A stretch of 64,000 nt of DNA, taken from positions 142,083-206,082 of the forward strand of contig NZ_FOQL01000006.1 in NCBI RefSeq assembly GCF_900113745.1, given 5' to 3'. The position numbers and the translations under genes were made by a program. Of this stretch, positions 16,534 through 24,701 are shown piece by piece; the first letter of the stretch is position 1, and the number at the start of each line of letters is the position of its first letter. The notes under the pieces are model-generated. The model was not told the DNA's origin. It saw only the letters and a list, made by a program, of their open reading frames with translations, and ran no database searches. The DNA comes from Pseudomonas guineae (GTDB taxonomy: Bacteria > Pseudomonadota > Gammaproteobacteria > Pseudomonadales > Pseudomonadaceae).

Positions 16534-17295
16534 ATGCTGTTTCCCGCCCCAAGCCAACTGCTACCACCGCCCTGCGACCTGAACGAACTACTCGGCAGTT
16601 TGCAAATGATCACACCGCTACTCGATGCCATGCCCGGCGTGGTGTTCTTTATCAAGGACTGCCAAGCGCGCTACGTGCTGGTTAACCAGACCCTGGTGCA
16701 ACGCTGCGCCCTCAAAGACCGACAAACGCTACTCGGCAAAACTGCCGAGCAAGTTTTCCCCTCGCGCTTCGGCCCGCTGTATACCGAACAAGACCGGCGC
16801 GTGTTAGAGATCGGAACGCCCCTCAGCGATCAGCTTGAGCTGCACCTCTACCCAGGCCGCCAACCCGGCTGGTGCCTGACCCATAAGTTGGCCTTACATG
16901 ACCGCCAGGGCACGATCATCGGCATGGCCGGCATTTCCTATGACTTACAAGCGCCGCAGGCCAGCCATCCGGCGTATCAGAAGCTCGCAGCAGTCGACGC
17001 GCATATTCGTCAGCATTACGCCCACCCCATCGCGGTGAAACACCTGGCCAGCATCGCCGGGCTGTCCATCGCTCAGCTAGAACGTCTGTGCAAGCGTATT
17101 TTCCAACTCACCCCGCGCCAGATGATCCACCAGGCTCGCCTCGGTGCCGCCTCACAGCTGCTAGCCGGCGAACTGCCGATCACCGAAATCGCCCTGCGCT
17201 GCGGCTACACCGACCACAGCGCGTTCAGCCGCCAATTCAAAGCTCTTACCGGGCTCTCCCCCAGCCAGTACCGCGACAGCCAACGCCACGCCTGA
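16534..17295 (+). CDS. AraC family regulator with N-terminal PAS domain (LhpR-like)
   Basis: A 253-residue regulator. Residues about 25-140 form a PAS sensor (MPGVVFFIKDCQARYVLVNQ ... IIGMAGISYDL). Residues about 150-250 are an AraC DNA-binding domain with two helix-turn-helix units (VKHLASIAGLSIAQLERLCK and ITEIALRCGYTDHSAFSRQF), ending in TGLSPSQYRD. It lies between the D-hydroxyproline dehydrogenase operon and the importer operon. P. aeruginosa hydroxyproline clusters also use an AraC-type activator, so it probably activates these genes in response to hydroxyproline. It is the second regulator of the island besides GntR. Confidence 0.88.
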   Translation: MLFPAPSQLLPPPCDLNELLGSLQMITPLLDAMPGVVFFIKDCQARYVLVNQTLVQRCALKDRQTLLGKTAEQVFPSRFGPLYTEQDRRVLEIGTPLSDQLELHLYPGRQPGWCLTHKLALHDRQGTIIGMAGISYDLQAPQASHPAYQKLAAVDAHIRQHYAHPIAVKHLASIAGLSIAQLERLCKRIFQLTPRQMIHQARLGAASQLLAGELPITEIALRCGYTDHSAFSRQFKALTGLSPSQYRDSQRHA

Positions 17296-17631
17296 GCGCC
17301 GCACACATCTCTGCGTCACGATTGTTACCCTGCGGCGCAACGTTACGGTGCACACCTGCGCGTCCTGCTTCCTTCTGTGACACCGCAAGGCTGTTACGCC
17401 TTTTCGTTCGCGGCCACGCTCGCGACGTAACGGCCTGGCGTGTCCTTCGGCGTTGTGGCGCAGCGCCCACCCCACGGGCGCTGTAGCCCAGCACACGATC
17501 CTCAAAAAGCACTTCTCAACCATCTAAGGGCGTTCTGGCATGACCGATGCATATTTAATATCGTATACGAAATCCGCAATACCAAATTCAATCCACACCA
17601 ATGCTCGACCCAACCAGACCTAGAGGCCCCT
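17296..17631. other. Gene-free control region between the AraC regulator and the importer operon
   Basis: 336 bases without a believable gene. The first 200 bases are GC-rich with short inverted stretches (for example GTTACG near 17390 and CGTAAC near 17427) that I cannot classify. The last 90 bases are AT-rich and hold the palindrome TCGTATACGA (17561-17570), so the promoter of the binding-protein gene must be here, overlapping the operator. Confidence 0.5.
17558..17573. promoter_or_regulatory. GntR-type operator palindrome before the importer operon
   Basis: ATATCGTATACGAAAT contains the perfect 10-base palindrome TCGTATACGA, 61 bases before the start of the binding-protein gene. The same core occurs before the DapA-family gene and, with one change, before gntR. 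FCD-type GntR regulators typically bind such GTATAC-centred palindromes. Confidence 0.7.
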
Positions 17632-18450
17632 ATGAAAAACCCCACACTCGCCGTAGCCCTCACAGCTGTTCTGAGCACCTCCTTTATCAACGTGGCCCAG
17701 GCCGACAAGCTCGATGACATTATTGAGTCCGGCAAGCTGCGCTGCGCCGTCACCCTGGACTTTCCACCGATGGGCTTTCGCGATGAAGCGAATAACCCCG
17801 TAGGTTTCGACGTCGACTACTGCGGCGACCTGGCCAAGGTGCTTGGCGTCACCCCAGAAGTGGTCGAAACGCCTTTTCCTGATCGCATCCCTGCGCTCAT
17901 TTCCGGGCGCGCCGACGTCATCGTCGCGTCCACGTCCGACACCCTGGAACGCGCCAAGACCGTGGGCATGACCGTGCCCTACTTTGCCTTCCAAATGGTT
18001 GTGCTGACCCGCGAAGACAGCGGCATTAACAGTTACGCCGACCTCAAAAGCCACCCGGTCGGCAATACCAGCGGCACCTATGAGGCCATCGCCCTGGAGA
18101 AAGACGTGAAGGCTTGGGGCGGTGGTAGCTTCCGCGCGTACCAGAGCCTCAACGACACCATCCTCGCTGTCACCCAAGGGCATATCGACGCAACAGTCGT
18201 GACCAACACCGTCGCTGCCGCAACGCTTAAGTCGGGCAAATACAAAGGCCTGAAGATCGCCGGTGACGCGCCCTACACCATCGATTACGTGTCGCTGGCG
18301 GCTAAGCGTAACGAATACGGCTTACTCAATTACATGAACCTGTTCGTTAACCAGCAGGTGCGTACCGGCCGTTATCAGGAACTGTGGGACAAGTGGGTCG
18401 GCAAGGAAATCGCCCCGGCCAACCTGTCGGTACCCGGCGTCTACTACTGA
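17632..18450 (+). CDS. ABC transporter substrate-binding protein, polar amino acid family
   Basis: A 272-residue periplasmic solute-binding protein (SBP_bac_3). Residues 1-23 are a Sec signal ending at AQA-D. The mature part shows IIESGKLRCAVTLDFPPMGFR and NPVGFDVDYCGDLAKVLG, the standard ligand-lobe start, and later SGTYEAIALEKDV. It should bind hydroxyproline or another cyclic amino acid and feed the two HisM-type permeases encoded downstream. The start ATG at 17632 directly precedes the signal; an in-frame extension to 17440 has no signal sense and crosses the operator. It heads the operon binding protein - aconitase X - permease - permease - ATPase - racemase-like. Confidence 0.92.
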   Translation: MKNPTLAVALTAVLSTSFINVAQADKLDDIIESGKLRCAVTLDFPPMGFRDEANNPVGFDVDYCGDLAKVLGVTPEVVETPFPDRIPALISGRADVIVASTSDTLERAKTVGMTVPYFAFQMVVLTREDSGINSYADLKSHPVGNTSGTYEAIALEKDVKAWGGGSFRAYQSLNDTILAVTQGHIDATVVTNTVAAATLKSGKYKGLKIAGDAPYTIDYVSLAAKRNEYGLLNYMNLFVNQQVRTGRYQELWDKWVGKEIAPANLSVPGVYY

Positions 18451-18512
18451 GTCGTAGCTAATAATCCATCCATCAACGTGCGGCCTGCTTGCGGGTCGTA
18501 CGGGAGCTACAG

Positions 18513-20279
18513 ATGCCTGATTTTTCTATGCAAGCACGCAGCCTGGTCAGTGGCCGCGCGCAAGGCGATTTGCTGTATGCCGATGTTGGCCTGAGTTTCT
18601 GGGGCGGAGTCGACCCCTTCAGCGGTGAAGTGATCGACCGCCATCACCCCTTGAACGGTAACGTCATCAGCGGATGCGTGCTGGCTATTCCCAGCGGCCG
18701 CGGCTCCTGCACCGGCAGCAGCGTATTGCTGGAACTGATTCTTAACGGGCACGCACCCGCCGCTCTAGTGGTGGCGCACCCCGAAGAAATTCTCAGCCTG
18801 GGCGTTCTGATTGCTCAGGCGTTGTTCGAGCGCAGCCTGCCGGTTATCTGTATCGGCCAAGCGGCATTCGAACGCCTGCACGATTGCACCTTTGTGCGCG
18901 TCGACGGCAGCCAGATCAACGCCTACGTCACAGCACCTATAGACGACCAACCCGCGCCGTCACTGACACCTGAAACATCACCTCAGCACAGCGACCTGAT
19001 GCTCACCGACTTCGACCACGCCGTGCTCGCAGGCGAGCACGGCAAAGCCGCACAAGTCGCCATGCAGATCGTTCTGCGTATGGCGGAACTGCAAGGTGCT
19101 CGCGAGCTGATCGACATCAGCCAGGCGCACATCGATGGCTGCATCTATACCGGCCCGGCGAGCCTGCGCTTCGCTGAGCAGCTGGTTACGTGGGGTGCGA
19201 AGGTGCGGGTGCCGACGACGCTCAACGCCATCTCTGTAGACCAACGACGCTGGCGCGCCCAAGGCATTGACCCAGCCTTCGGTGAACCGGCCAGCGCCTT
19301 GGGCGATGCCTATATGGCGATGGGCGCCCAACTGAGCTTTACCTGCGCGCCCTACCTGCTCGACAGCGCGCCAGAAGCCGGTGATCAGGTGGTCTGGGCC
19401 GAGTCCAACGCCGTGGTATTTGCCAATAGCGTGCTGGCGGCACGCACCCAGAAATACCCCGACTTTCTCGATATCTGCATTGCCCTGACCGGCCGGGCGC
19501 CGCTGATCGGCTGTCACCTGACCACAGGACGGCTGGCCACGTTACAGATCAACGTGCCGGCGCTGGGAGACGTGGACGACGCCTTCTACCCGCTGCTCGG
19601 TTACCACATCGGCGCCCTGGCCGGCAGCCAGATCCCCGTGATCTGCGGTTTGCAGCAGGCGCAGCCGAGCCGCGATGACCTCAAAGCCTTCGGTGCGGCC
19701 TTCGCCACCACCTCAGGCGCGCCGATGTTCCATATCGTCGGTGTGACCCCAGAAGCGGCCACCTGCGAACAGGCACTGGGCGGCATGGCAGCGCAGCGCC
19801 AGCTTGATATTAGCGCGCAAGACCTGCTTGCCAGCTGGCACGAACTGAACAGCGCCAGCAGCCCAGACCTCGGCCTGGTGTCGCTGGGCAATCCGCATTT
19901 CTCGTTAAGTGAATGTGCGGCGCTGGCCCGGCTCTGTGCGGGCCGAGATAAACACCCGGAGGTGGCAGTGGTGATCACCTGCGGCCGCCACGTGCTTGAG
20001 CAAGCACGACAAGCCGGCCATGTCGCTGCGCTGGAGGCTTTCGGCGTGCAATTCGTCACGGATACCTGCTGGTGCATGCTCGGTGAGCCGGTGCTACCGG
20101 TCAGCGCCAAGAACCTGATGACCAACTCTGGCAAATACGCCCACTACGCACCGGGCTTGGTCGGCCGCCGCGTGCACTTCGCCAGCCTGGCTGCGTGCGT
20201 CGACGCGGCCTGTAGCGGCCAAGCCAGCGGCGATCTGCCGAGTTGGTTGCGCCAAACATCCCGCCATGGAGGTTATTGA
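18513..20279 (+). CDS. Aconitase X, likely cis-3-hydroxy-L-proline dehydratase
   Basis: A 588-residue aconitase-X protein with both parts fused: a small swivel domain first (about 1-150, with IPSGRGSCTGSSVLLELIL) and the large DUF521 domain after it (about 165-575, with DISQAHIDGCIYTGP, VPTTLNAISVDQRRW and NSGKYAHYAPGL). Fused bacterial aconitase X of this sort has been shown to dehydrate cis-3-hydroxy-L-proline to pyrroline-2-carboxylate; that is family knowledge. The position between hydroxyproline transporter genes and the presence of a pyrroline-2-carboxylate reductase gene at 26.4 kb fit. The chosen ATG has GGGAG at 8 bases; an earlier in-frame codon at 18489 is less likely. Confidence 0.9.
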   Translation: MPDFSMQARSLVSGRAQGDLLYADVGLSFWGGVDPFSGEVIDRHHPLNGNVISGCVLAIPSGRGSCTGSSVLLELILNGHAPAALVVAHPEEILSLGVLIAQALFERSLPVICIGQAAFERLHDCTFVRVDGSQINAYVTAPIDDQPAPSLTPETSPQHSDLMLTDFDHAVLAGEHGKAAQVAMQIVLRMAELQGARELIDISQAHIDGCIYTGPASLRFAEQLVTWGAKVRVPTTLNAISVDQRRWRAQGIDPAFGEPASALGDAYMAMGAQLSFTCAPYLLDSAPEAGDQVVWAESNAVVFANSVLAARTQKYPDFLDICIALTGRAPLIGCHLTTGRLATLQINVPALGDVDDAFYPLLGYHIGALAGSQIPVICGLQQAQPSRDDLKAFGAAFATTSGAPMFHIVGVTPEAATCEQALGGMAAQRQLDISAQDLLASWHELNSASSPDLGLVSLGNPHFSLSECAALARLCAGRDKHPEVAVVITCGRHVLEQARQAGHVAALEAFGVQFVTDTCWCMLGEPVLPVSAKNLMTNSGKYAHYAPGLVGRRVHFASLAACVDAACSGQASGDLPSWLRQTSRHGGY

Positions 20280-20282
20280 GCA

Positions 20283-20948
20283 ATGTTCGATTACAGCTTC
20301 CATTGGCGCTCGGCCTTCAAGGCGCTGCCCGATATGCTCGGCGGCGCGTGGGTCACCTTCGAAACCGCCGCCCTGTCGATGATCTTCGGCGTGCTAATCG
20401 CCCTCTGTCTGACCCTGATGCGGCAAACAAAAAACCCTTTAGCCCGCGGCTTCGGCAACGCCTGGGTATCAGTGGCGCGCAACACGCCGTCACTGTTCCA
20501 GATCTACTTGCTGTACTTCGGCCTGGGCTCGTTCGGCATTCACATCAGTTCTTGGGCGGCATTGCTCGCAGGGATCACCTTCAACAATGCCGGCTATCTG
20601 GCGGAGAACTTTCGCGGCGGGCTCAAGGCAGTACCGGAGACGCAAATGCGTGCGGCCCGCTCGTTGGGCATGAGCGCATTCAAAACCTACCAGCTGGTGA
20701 TCATCCCGCAATTGCTGCGCATCGTGTTCTACCCACTGACCAATCAGATGGTCTGGGCAGTATTGATGACCTCACTGGGCGTCATTGTCGGCCTCAACAA
20801 CGACCTTACCGGGGTCACCCAGGGTTACAACGTGAAGACCTTCCGCACCTTCGAGTACTTCGCACTCGCGGCGGTTCTTTACTACCTGATCGCCAAAGCC
20901 ATCGTACTGGTCGCCCGCCTACTCGGCTGGCGCCTGTTCCGCTACTAG
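20283..20948 (+). CDS. Amino acid ABC transporter permease (HisM/GlnP type)
   Basis: A 221-residue inner-membrane permease, about five hydrophobic helices. The EAA-like loop ENFRGGLKAVPETQMRAARSLGMS is well conserved and contacts the ATPase. The start follows the aconitase X stop by 3 bases. It should form a heterodimer with the next permease to import a polar amino acid, probably hydroxyproline, with the binding protein and the ATPase of the same operon. Confidence 0.93.
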   Translation: MFDYSFHWRSAFKALPDMLGGAWVTFETAALSMIFGVLIALCLTLMRQTKNPLARGFGNAWVSVARNTPSLFQIYLLYFGLGSFGIHISSWAALLAGITFNNAGYLAENFRGGLKAVPETQMRAARSLGMSAFKTYQLVIIPQLLRIVFYPLTNQMVWAVLMTSLGVIVGLNNDLTGVTQGYNVKTFRTFEYFALAAVLYYLIAKAIVLVARLLGWRLFRY

Positions 20949-20961
20949 GAGGGTAATGGCC

Positions 20962-21612
20962 ATGTTGACTACCAGCATCACCTCGACCGACCTGCTATTC
21001 CTGCTGCAAGGGGCCTGGACCACCATCCTGCTGACCTTGTGGGCCATGCTGCTGGGCACCGCCGGCGGGGTTATCTGCGGCCTGCTGCGCGCTACCTTGC
21101 CACGCGCCACACTGCCGCTGGCCTGGGTGCTGGATGCCTTTCGCAGCGTGCCGCTGCTGATCCAGTTCGTCTTGTTCAACTCACTGAAAAGCATTGCCGG
21201 TTTGGACTGGAGCGCGTTCTCAGTCGCCTGCGCTGTACTCGGCGTGTATGCCGCCGCCTACTGCACCGAGATCGTCCGTAGCGGCGTGCTGGCGGTATCA
21301 CCCAACGTGCGCCGGGCAGGACGCTCACTGGGCCTGAATTACTGGCAAGACCTGCGCTACATCGTCATGCCGATGGCCACCCGCATCGCGTTTCCCGGTT
21401 GGCTCAACCTGACCTTGTCGGTGATGAAAGACACCGCCCTGGTCATGTGGATCGGCATTGTCGAGCTGCTACGCGCCTCGCAAATCATCGTTACACGTAT
21501 CCAAGAGCCGCTGCTGGTGCTGTGCATCGCCGGGCTTATCTACTACTTCATCAGCCTGGTGGTGGCCCGCTTGGGCAATCAACTGGAGAAAAGGTGGCAG
21601 GAAAATGATTGA
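20962..21612 (+). CDS. Amino acid ABC transporter permease, second subunit
   Basis: A HisQ/HisM-type permease of 216 residues from the ATG at 20962, which has AGGAGG nine bases upstream; an ATG at 20956 (218 residues) sits only three bases from it. The coupling loop EIVRSGVLAVSPNVRRAGRSLGLN is typical. It overlaps the ATPase gene by 8 bases. It is the partner of the permease at 20283. Confidence 0.92.
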   Translation: MLTTSITSTDLLFLLQGAWTTILLTLWAMLLGTAGGVICGLLRATLPRATLPLAWVLDAFRSVPLLIQFVLFNSLKSIAGLDWSAFSVACAVLGVYAAAYCTEIVRSGVLAVSPNVRRAGRSLGLNYWQDLRYIVMPMATRIAFPGWLNLTLSVMKDTALVMWIGIVELLRASQIIVTRIQEPLLVLCIAGLIYYFISLVVARLGNQLEKRWQEND

Positions 21613-22327
21613 GATCGAAAACGTACACAAATCCTTCGGCGACCTCGATGTCATCAAGGGCGTGAGCCTGACGGTGAACAAAGGCGAAGTGGTGTCCATC
21701 ATCGGTGGCTCTGGCTCCGGCAAATCGACCCTGTTGATGTGCATCAACGGCTTGGAAGTCATCCAGCAAGGCAGCATTCGTGTCGACGGTACCGAGGTGC
21801 ACAACAAAGCCACCGACCTCAATCGCCTGCGGCAGAAAATCGGCATCGTCTTCCAACAGTGGAATGCGTTTCCGCACCTGACCGTGCTGGAGAACGTCAT
21901 GCTGGCACCGCGCAAAGTGCTCGGCCAAAGCCGGGCTGAGGCCGAAGAAGTTGCCGTGCGCCAGCTGACCCACGTGGGCCTGGCTGACAAGCTCAAGGTG
22001 TTTCCCGGCAAGCTCTCTGGCGGTCAGCAGCAACGCATGGCCATCGCCCGCGCCTTGGCCATGTCACCGGATTACATGCTGTTTGACGAGGCCACCAGCG
22101 CCCTCGACCCACAGCTGGTGGGCGAGGTGCTGGACACCATGCGTATGCTCGCCGAAGACGGCATGACCATGGTGCTGGTGACCCACGAGATCAGCTTCGC
22201 CCGCGAAGTCTCGGACCGTGTGGCGTTCTTCCGCAACGGCCTGGTGCACGAGATCGGTACCCCCGAGCAAGTGCTGGTCAGCCCGCAATATGCGGAAACG
22301 GCCGACTTTCTGAAATCCGTGCTTTAG
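21605..22327 (+). CDS. Amino acid ABC transporter ATP-binding protein
   Basis: A 240-residue ATPase of the GlnQ/HisP group. Walker A GGSGSGKST at about 36-44, Q-loop VFQQWNAFPHLT, signature LSGGQQQRMAIARAL, Walker B MLFDEATSALDP and the H-loop VLVTHE are all intact. ATG 21605 starts within the end of the second permease gene. It energises import by the two permeases and probably serves hydroxyproline uptake. Confidence 0.95.
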   Translation: MIEIENVHKSFGDLDVIKGVSLTVNKGEVVSIIGGSGSGKSTLLMCINGLEVIQQGSIRVDGTEVHNKATDLNRLRQKIGIVFQQWNAFPHLTVLENVMLAPRKVLGQSRAEAEEVAVRQLTHVGLADKLKVFPGKLSGGQQQRMAIARALAMSPDYMLFDEATSALDPQLVGEVLDTMRMLAEDGMTMVLVTHEISFAREVSDRVAFFRNGLVHEIGTPEQVLVSPQYAETADFLKSVL

Positions 22328-22336
22328 GAGAGCAGC

Positions 22337-23374
22337 ATGCGCTCGAGCAAAGTTATACATGTGGTCAGTTGCCATGCCGAAGGCGAAGTCGGCGACGTGA
22401 TCGTCGGCGGCGTTGCACCACCACCGGGCGATACGCTGTGGGCGCAATCGCGCTGGATCGCCGAAGATCAAACCCTGCGCAACTTCATGCTGAATGAACC
22501 GCGCGGCGGGGTGTTCCGTCACGTCAACTTGCTGGTACCAGCCAAAGATCCACGCGCGCAGATGGCCTGGATCATCATGGAGCCGGCCGATACGCCGCCG
22601 ATGTCGGGTTCCAACTCGTTATGCGTCTCCACGGTGCTGCTGGAAAGCGGCATCCTGCCCATGACGGAACCGCAGACCCACCTGATTCTGGAAGCCCCCG
22701 GCGGGCTGATCGAAGCCGTGGCGCAGTGCCGCAACGGCAAAGTCGAACGGGTCGAAATAAAGAACGTGCCGTCTTTCGCCGATCGGCTGGATGCCTGGAT
22801 TGAGGTCGATGGTATTGGCTCACTGCAGGTGGACACCGCCTATGGCGGCGACAGTTTCGTCATTGCCGACGCCCAGGCGCTGGGCTTCTCACTCGGCGCT
22901 GACGAAGCGGCCGACCTGGCCGCCTGTGGGCTTAAGATCACCCGCGCAGCCAACGAGCAGCTGGGTTTCGTGCATCCACTCAACCCGGACTGGGCGCATA
23001 TTTCTTTTTGCCAACTGGCCGGCCCATTGCAACGGCAAGAGGGGATTTTGAGTGCCGCCAACGCGGTGGTGATTCGCCCCGGCAAAGTCGACCGCTCGCC
23101 CACGGGCACCGGTTGCTCAGCGCGCATGGCGGTATTGCATGCCAGAGGTCAATTGCAGGTCGGCGAACGCTTTATCGGCCGTTCGATCATTGGCTCCGAG
23201 TTCCATTGCCGAATCGACAGCCTCAGCGAAGTCGCTGGGCGCCCGGCAATCATCCCCTGCCTGTCTGGCCGGGCCTGGATCACCGGCACCCACCAGCACC
23301 TGCTTGACCCTGATGACCCCTGGCCACAGGGCTATCGCTTGTCCGATACCTGGCCAGTGGAGCTGAAGCGCTAA
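22337..23374 (+). CDS. Proline racemase family protein lacking both catalytic cysteines
   Basis: A 345-residue member of the proline racemase superfamily. Where racemases have MCGHGTIG it reads MSGSNSLC (Ser in place of Cys, about residue 94), and where they have SPCGTG it reads SPTGTGCSA (Thr in place of Cys, about residue 256). The usual trans-3-hydroxyproline dehydratases keep the first Cys and have Thr second. This Ser/Thr form should not racemise. A dehydratase or different lyase role on a 3-hydroxyproline is possible. It closes the importer operon, 9 bases after the ATPase. Family membership is clear; the reaction is not. Confidence 0.8.
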   Translation: MRSSKVIHVVSCHAEGEVGDVIVGGVAPPPGDTLWAQSRWIAEDQTLRNFMLNEPRGGVFRHVNLLVPAKDPRAQMAWIIMEPADTPPMSGSNSLCVSTVLLESGILPMTEPQTHLILEAPGGLIEAVAQCRNGKVERVEIKNVPSFADRLDAWIEVDGIGSLQVDTAYGGDSFVIADAQALGFSLGADEAADLAACGLKITRAANEQLGFVHPLNPDWAHISFCQLAGPLQRQEGILSAANAVVIRPGKVDRSPTGTGCSARMAVLHARGQLQVGERFIGRSIIGSEFHCRIDSLSEVAGRPAIIPCLSGRAWITGTHQHLLDPDDPWPQGYRLSDTWPVELKR

Positions 23375-23470
23375 GGCGTGTTGAGGATTTAGAACTGCCG
23401 GCTCGCCGGTGCAACGAACCGGGCGTTACGCCCAACCACGGGAAACAGATGGCTAACTACGGCTATTTAT

Positions 23471-23485
23471 TTTCGTATACGAAAT
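23471..23485. promoter_or_regulatory. GntR-type operator palindrome before the deaminase gene
   Basis: TTTCGTATACGAAAT is a near-perfect palindrome centred on TCGTATACGA (23473-23482), 28 bases before the DapA-family start codon. The core is the same as at 17561. The position would block a promoter or early elongation. A clear AGGAGG ribosome-binding site lies between it and the ATG. Confidence 0.72.
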
Positions 23486-23513
23486 ACTTTAATTCTGCCC
23501 AGGAGGCAAACCC

Positions 23514-24461
23514 ATGAGCCGCACCATTTTTACCGGCACCATTCCCGCCCTGATGACCCCCTGCACCGCCAAGCGCAAGCCGGACTTCGACGCGTTGGTA
23601 CGCAAGGGCCACGAGCTGATCGAAGCAGGCATGAGCGCGGTAGTCTACTGCGGCTCCATGGGTGACTGGCCACTGCTGACCGAAGCCGAGCGCCAGGAAG
23701 GCGTGGCACGCCTGGTCGCAGCCGGCATCCCAACCATAGTCGGCACCGGTGCGGTAAATAGCCGCGAAGCCGTATCCCACGCCGCCCACGCGGCCAAGGT
23801 CGGCGCTCACGGTCTGATGGTCATCCCGCGCGTTTTGTCCCGTGGCGCTTCGCCAGCCGCCCAGGAAGCGCACTTCGCCGCCATTCTCGAAGCCGCGCCG
23901 AAGCTGCCAGCCGTGATCTACAACAGCCCGTATTACGGCTTCGCCACCCGTGCTGAGCTGTTCTTCAAGCTGCGCCGCAAATACGCCAACCTGATCGGCT
24001 TCAAGGAATTCGGCGGCGCGGCTGACATGCGCTACGCCGCCGAGCACATCACCTCGCAGGACAAGGACGTGATCCTGATGGCCGGCGTCGATACCCAGGT
24101 GGTGCATGGCTTCGTCAATTGCGGTGCGACCGGCGCCATTACCGGTATCGGTAATGCCCTGCCGCATGAAGTGCTGCAACTGGTCGAGCTGAGCAAGAAG
24201 GCCGCCAAGGGTGATCCCGTCGCACGGCGTCGTGCTCTGGAGCTGGCCGAGGCGCTGAATGTGCTGTCGTCCTTCGACGAAGGCACCGACCTGGTGCTCT
24301 ATTACAAGTACCTGATGGTGCTCAACGGCGATCAGGAATATGCCCTGCATTTCAACGCAACCGATGCCCTTAGCGACGCCCAGCGTAACTACGCCGAGAC
24401 CCAGTACAGGCTGTTCCGTCAGTGGTACGCCACCTGGTCGGCCGAACAGAGCTCCGTCTGA
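23514..24461 (+). CDS. Pyrroline-4-hydroxy-2-carboxylate deaminase, DapA/NAL superfamily (LhpC-like)
   Basis: A 315-residue (beta/alpha)8 aldolase-superfamily enzyme. The Schiff-base Lys is in LIGFKEFGGAADMRY (about residue 164) and the conserved Tyr in VIYNSPYYGFAT. The substrate loop CGSMGDWPLLTEAER replaces the usual GTTGE of DapA. In hydroxyproline pathways this type converts pyrroline-4-hydroxy-2-carboxylate to 2-oxoglutarate semialdehyde with loss of ammonia, which fits the dehydrogenase before and the aldehyde dehydrogenase after. It has its own promoter with the TCGTATACGA operator. A long antisense reading frame over it is a codon-bias shadow. Confidence 0.92.
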   Translation: MSRTIFTGTIPALMTPCTAKRKPDFDALVRKGHELIEAGMSAVVYCGSMGDWPLLTEAERQEGVARLVAAGIPTIVGTGAVNSREAVSHAAHAAKVGAHGLMVIPRVLSRGASPAAQEAHFAAILEAAPKLPAVIYNSPYYGFATRAELFFKLRRKYANLIGFKEFGGAADMRYAAEHITSQDKDVILMAGVDTQVVHGFVNCGATGAITGIGNALPHEVLQLVELSKKAAKGDPVARRRALELAEALNVLSSFDEGTDLVLYYKYLMVLNGDQEYALHFNATDALSDAQRNYAETQYRLFRQWYATWSAEQSSV

Positions 24462-24701
24462 TCGCCGCACTGCGCTTGGATGTCGGCCTGTAACCAGCGC
24501 ACCAGCGACCCTGACCCCGCCGCTGGCGCCAGCGGTTTGTTACCTGAAATCCGTTGCCCCGCCGACAGTCCTTACGGCCACAGGTACCGCGCTGTAGTGC
24601 CGTTCCCTGATTCAACTGTTGCTGTTTGTCCTCGTGTTGCCAGGTCTCGCCACCTGGTTACTGGGGCAACTGTTCTGACCCGTCACCCAGAGGAGCCATT
24701 T
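24462..24701. other. 240-base untranslated gap with two hairpins inside the hydroxyproline operon
   Basis: Two structures stand out: the perfect palindrome CCGCTGGCGCCAGCGG (24520-24535) followed by TTTGTT, and CCAGGT/ACCTGG (24640-24657). The first may partly terminate or stabilise the deaminase message. No gene is supported; an in-frame extension of the aldehyde dehydrogenase through this gap is not plausible because AGAGGAG lies right before the ATG at 24702. Confidence 0.5.

Noticed and set aside
17296..17520. Possible small gene or repeat element after the AraC regulator
   Set aside because: Frames here lack start signals and the inverted stretches are short and imperfect; left as unclassified intergenic DNA.
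17440..17631. Upstream extension of the importer binding protein
   Set aside because: It would bury the signal peptide and run through the operator palindrome; the ATG at 17632 starts a standard signal peptide.
23463..24470. 335-codon reading frame on the minus strand over the deaminase gene
   Set aside because: It mirrors a clear DapA-family gene with a ribosome-binding site and operator; the antisense frame has no family features and results from GC-rich codon bias.
24480..24701. N-terminal extension of the semialdehyde dehydrogenase
   Set aside because: The extra 74 codons have no similarity to the family, and a good ribosome-binding site directly precedes the ATG at 24702.
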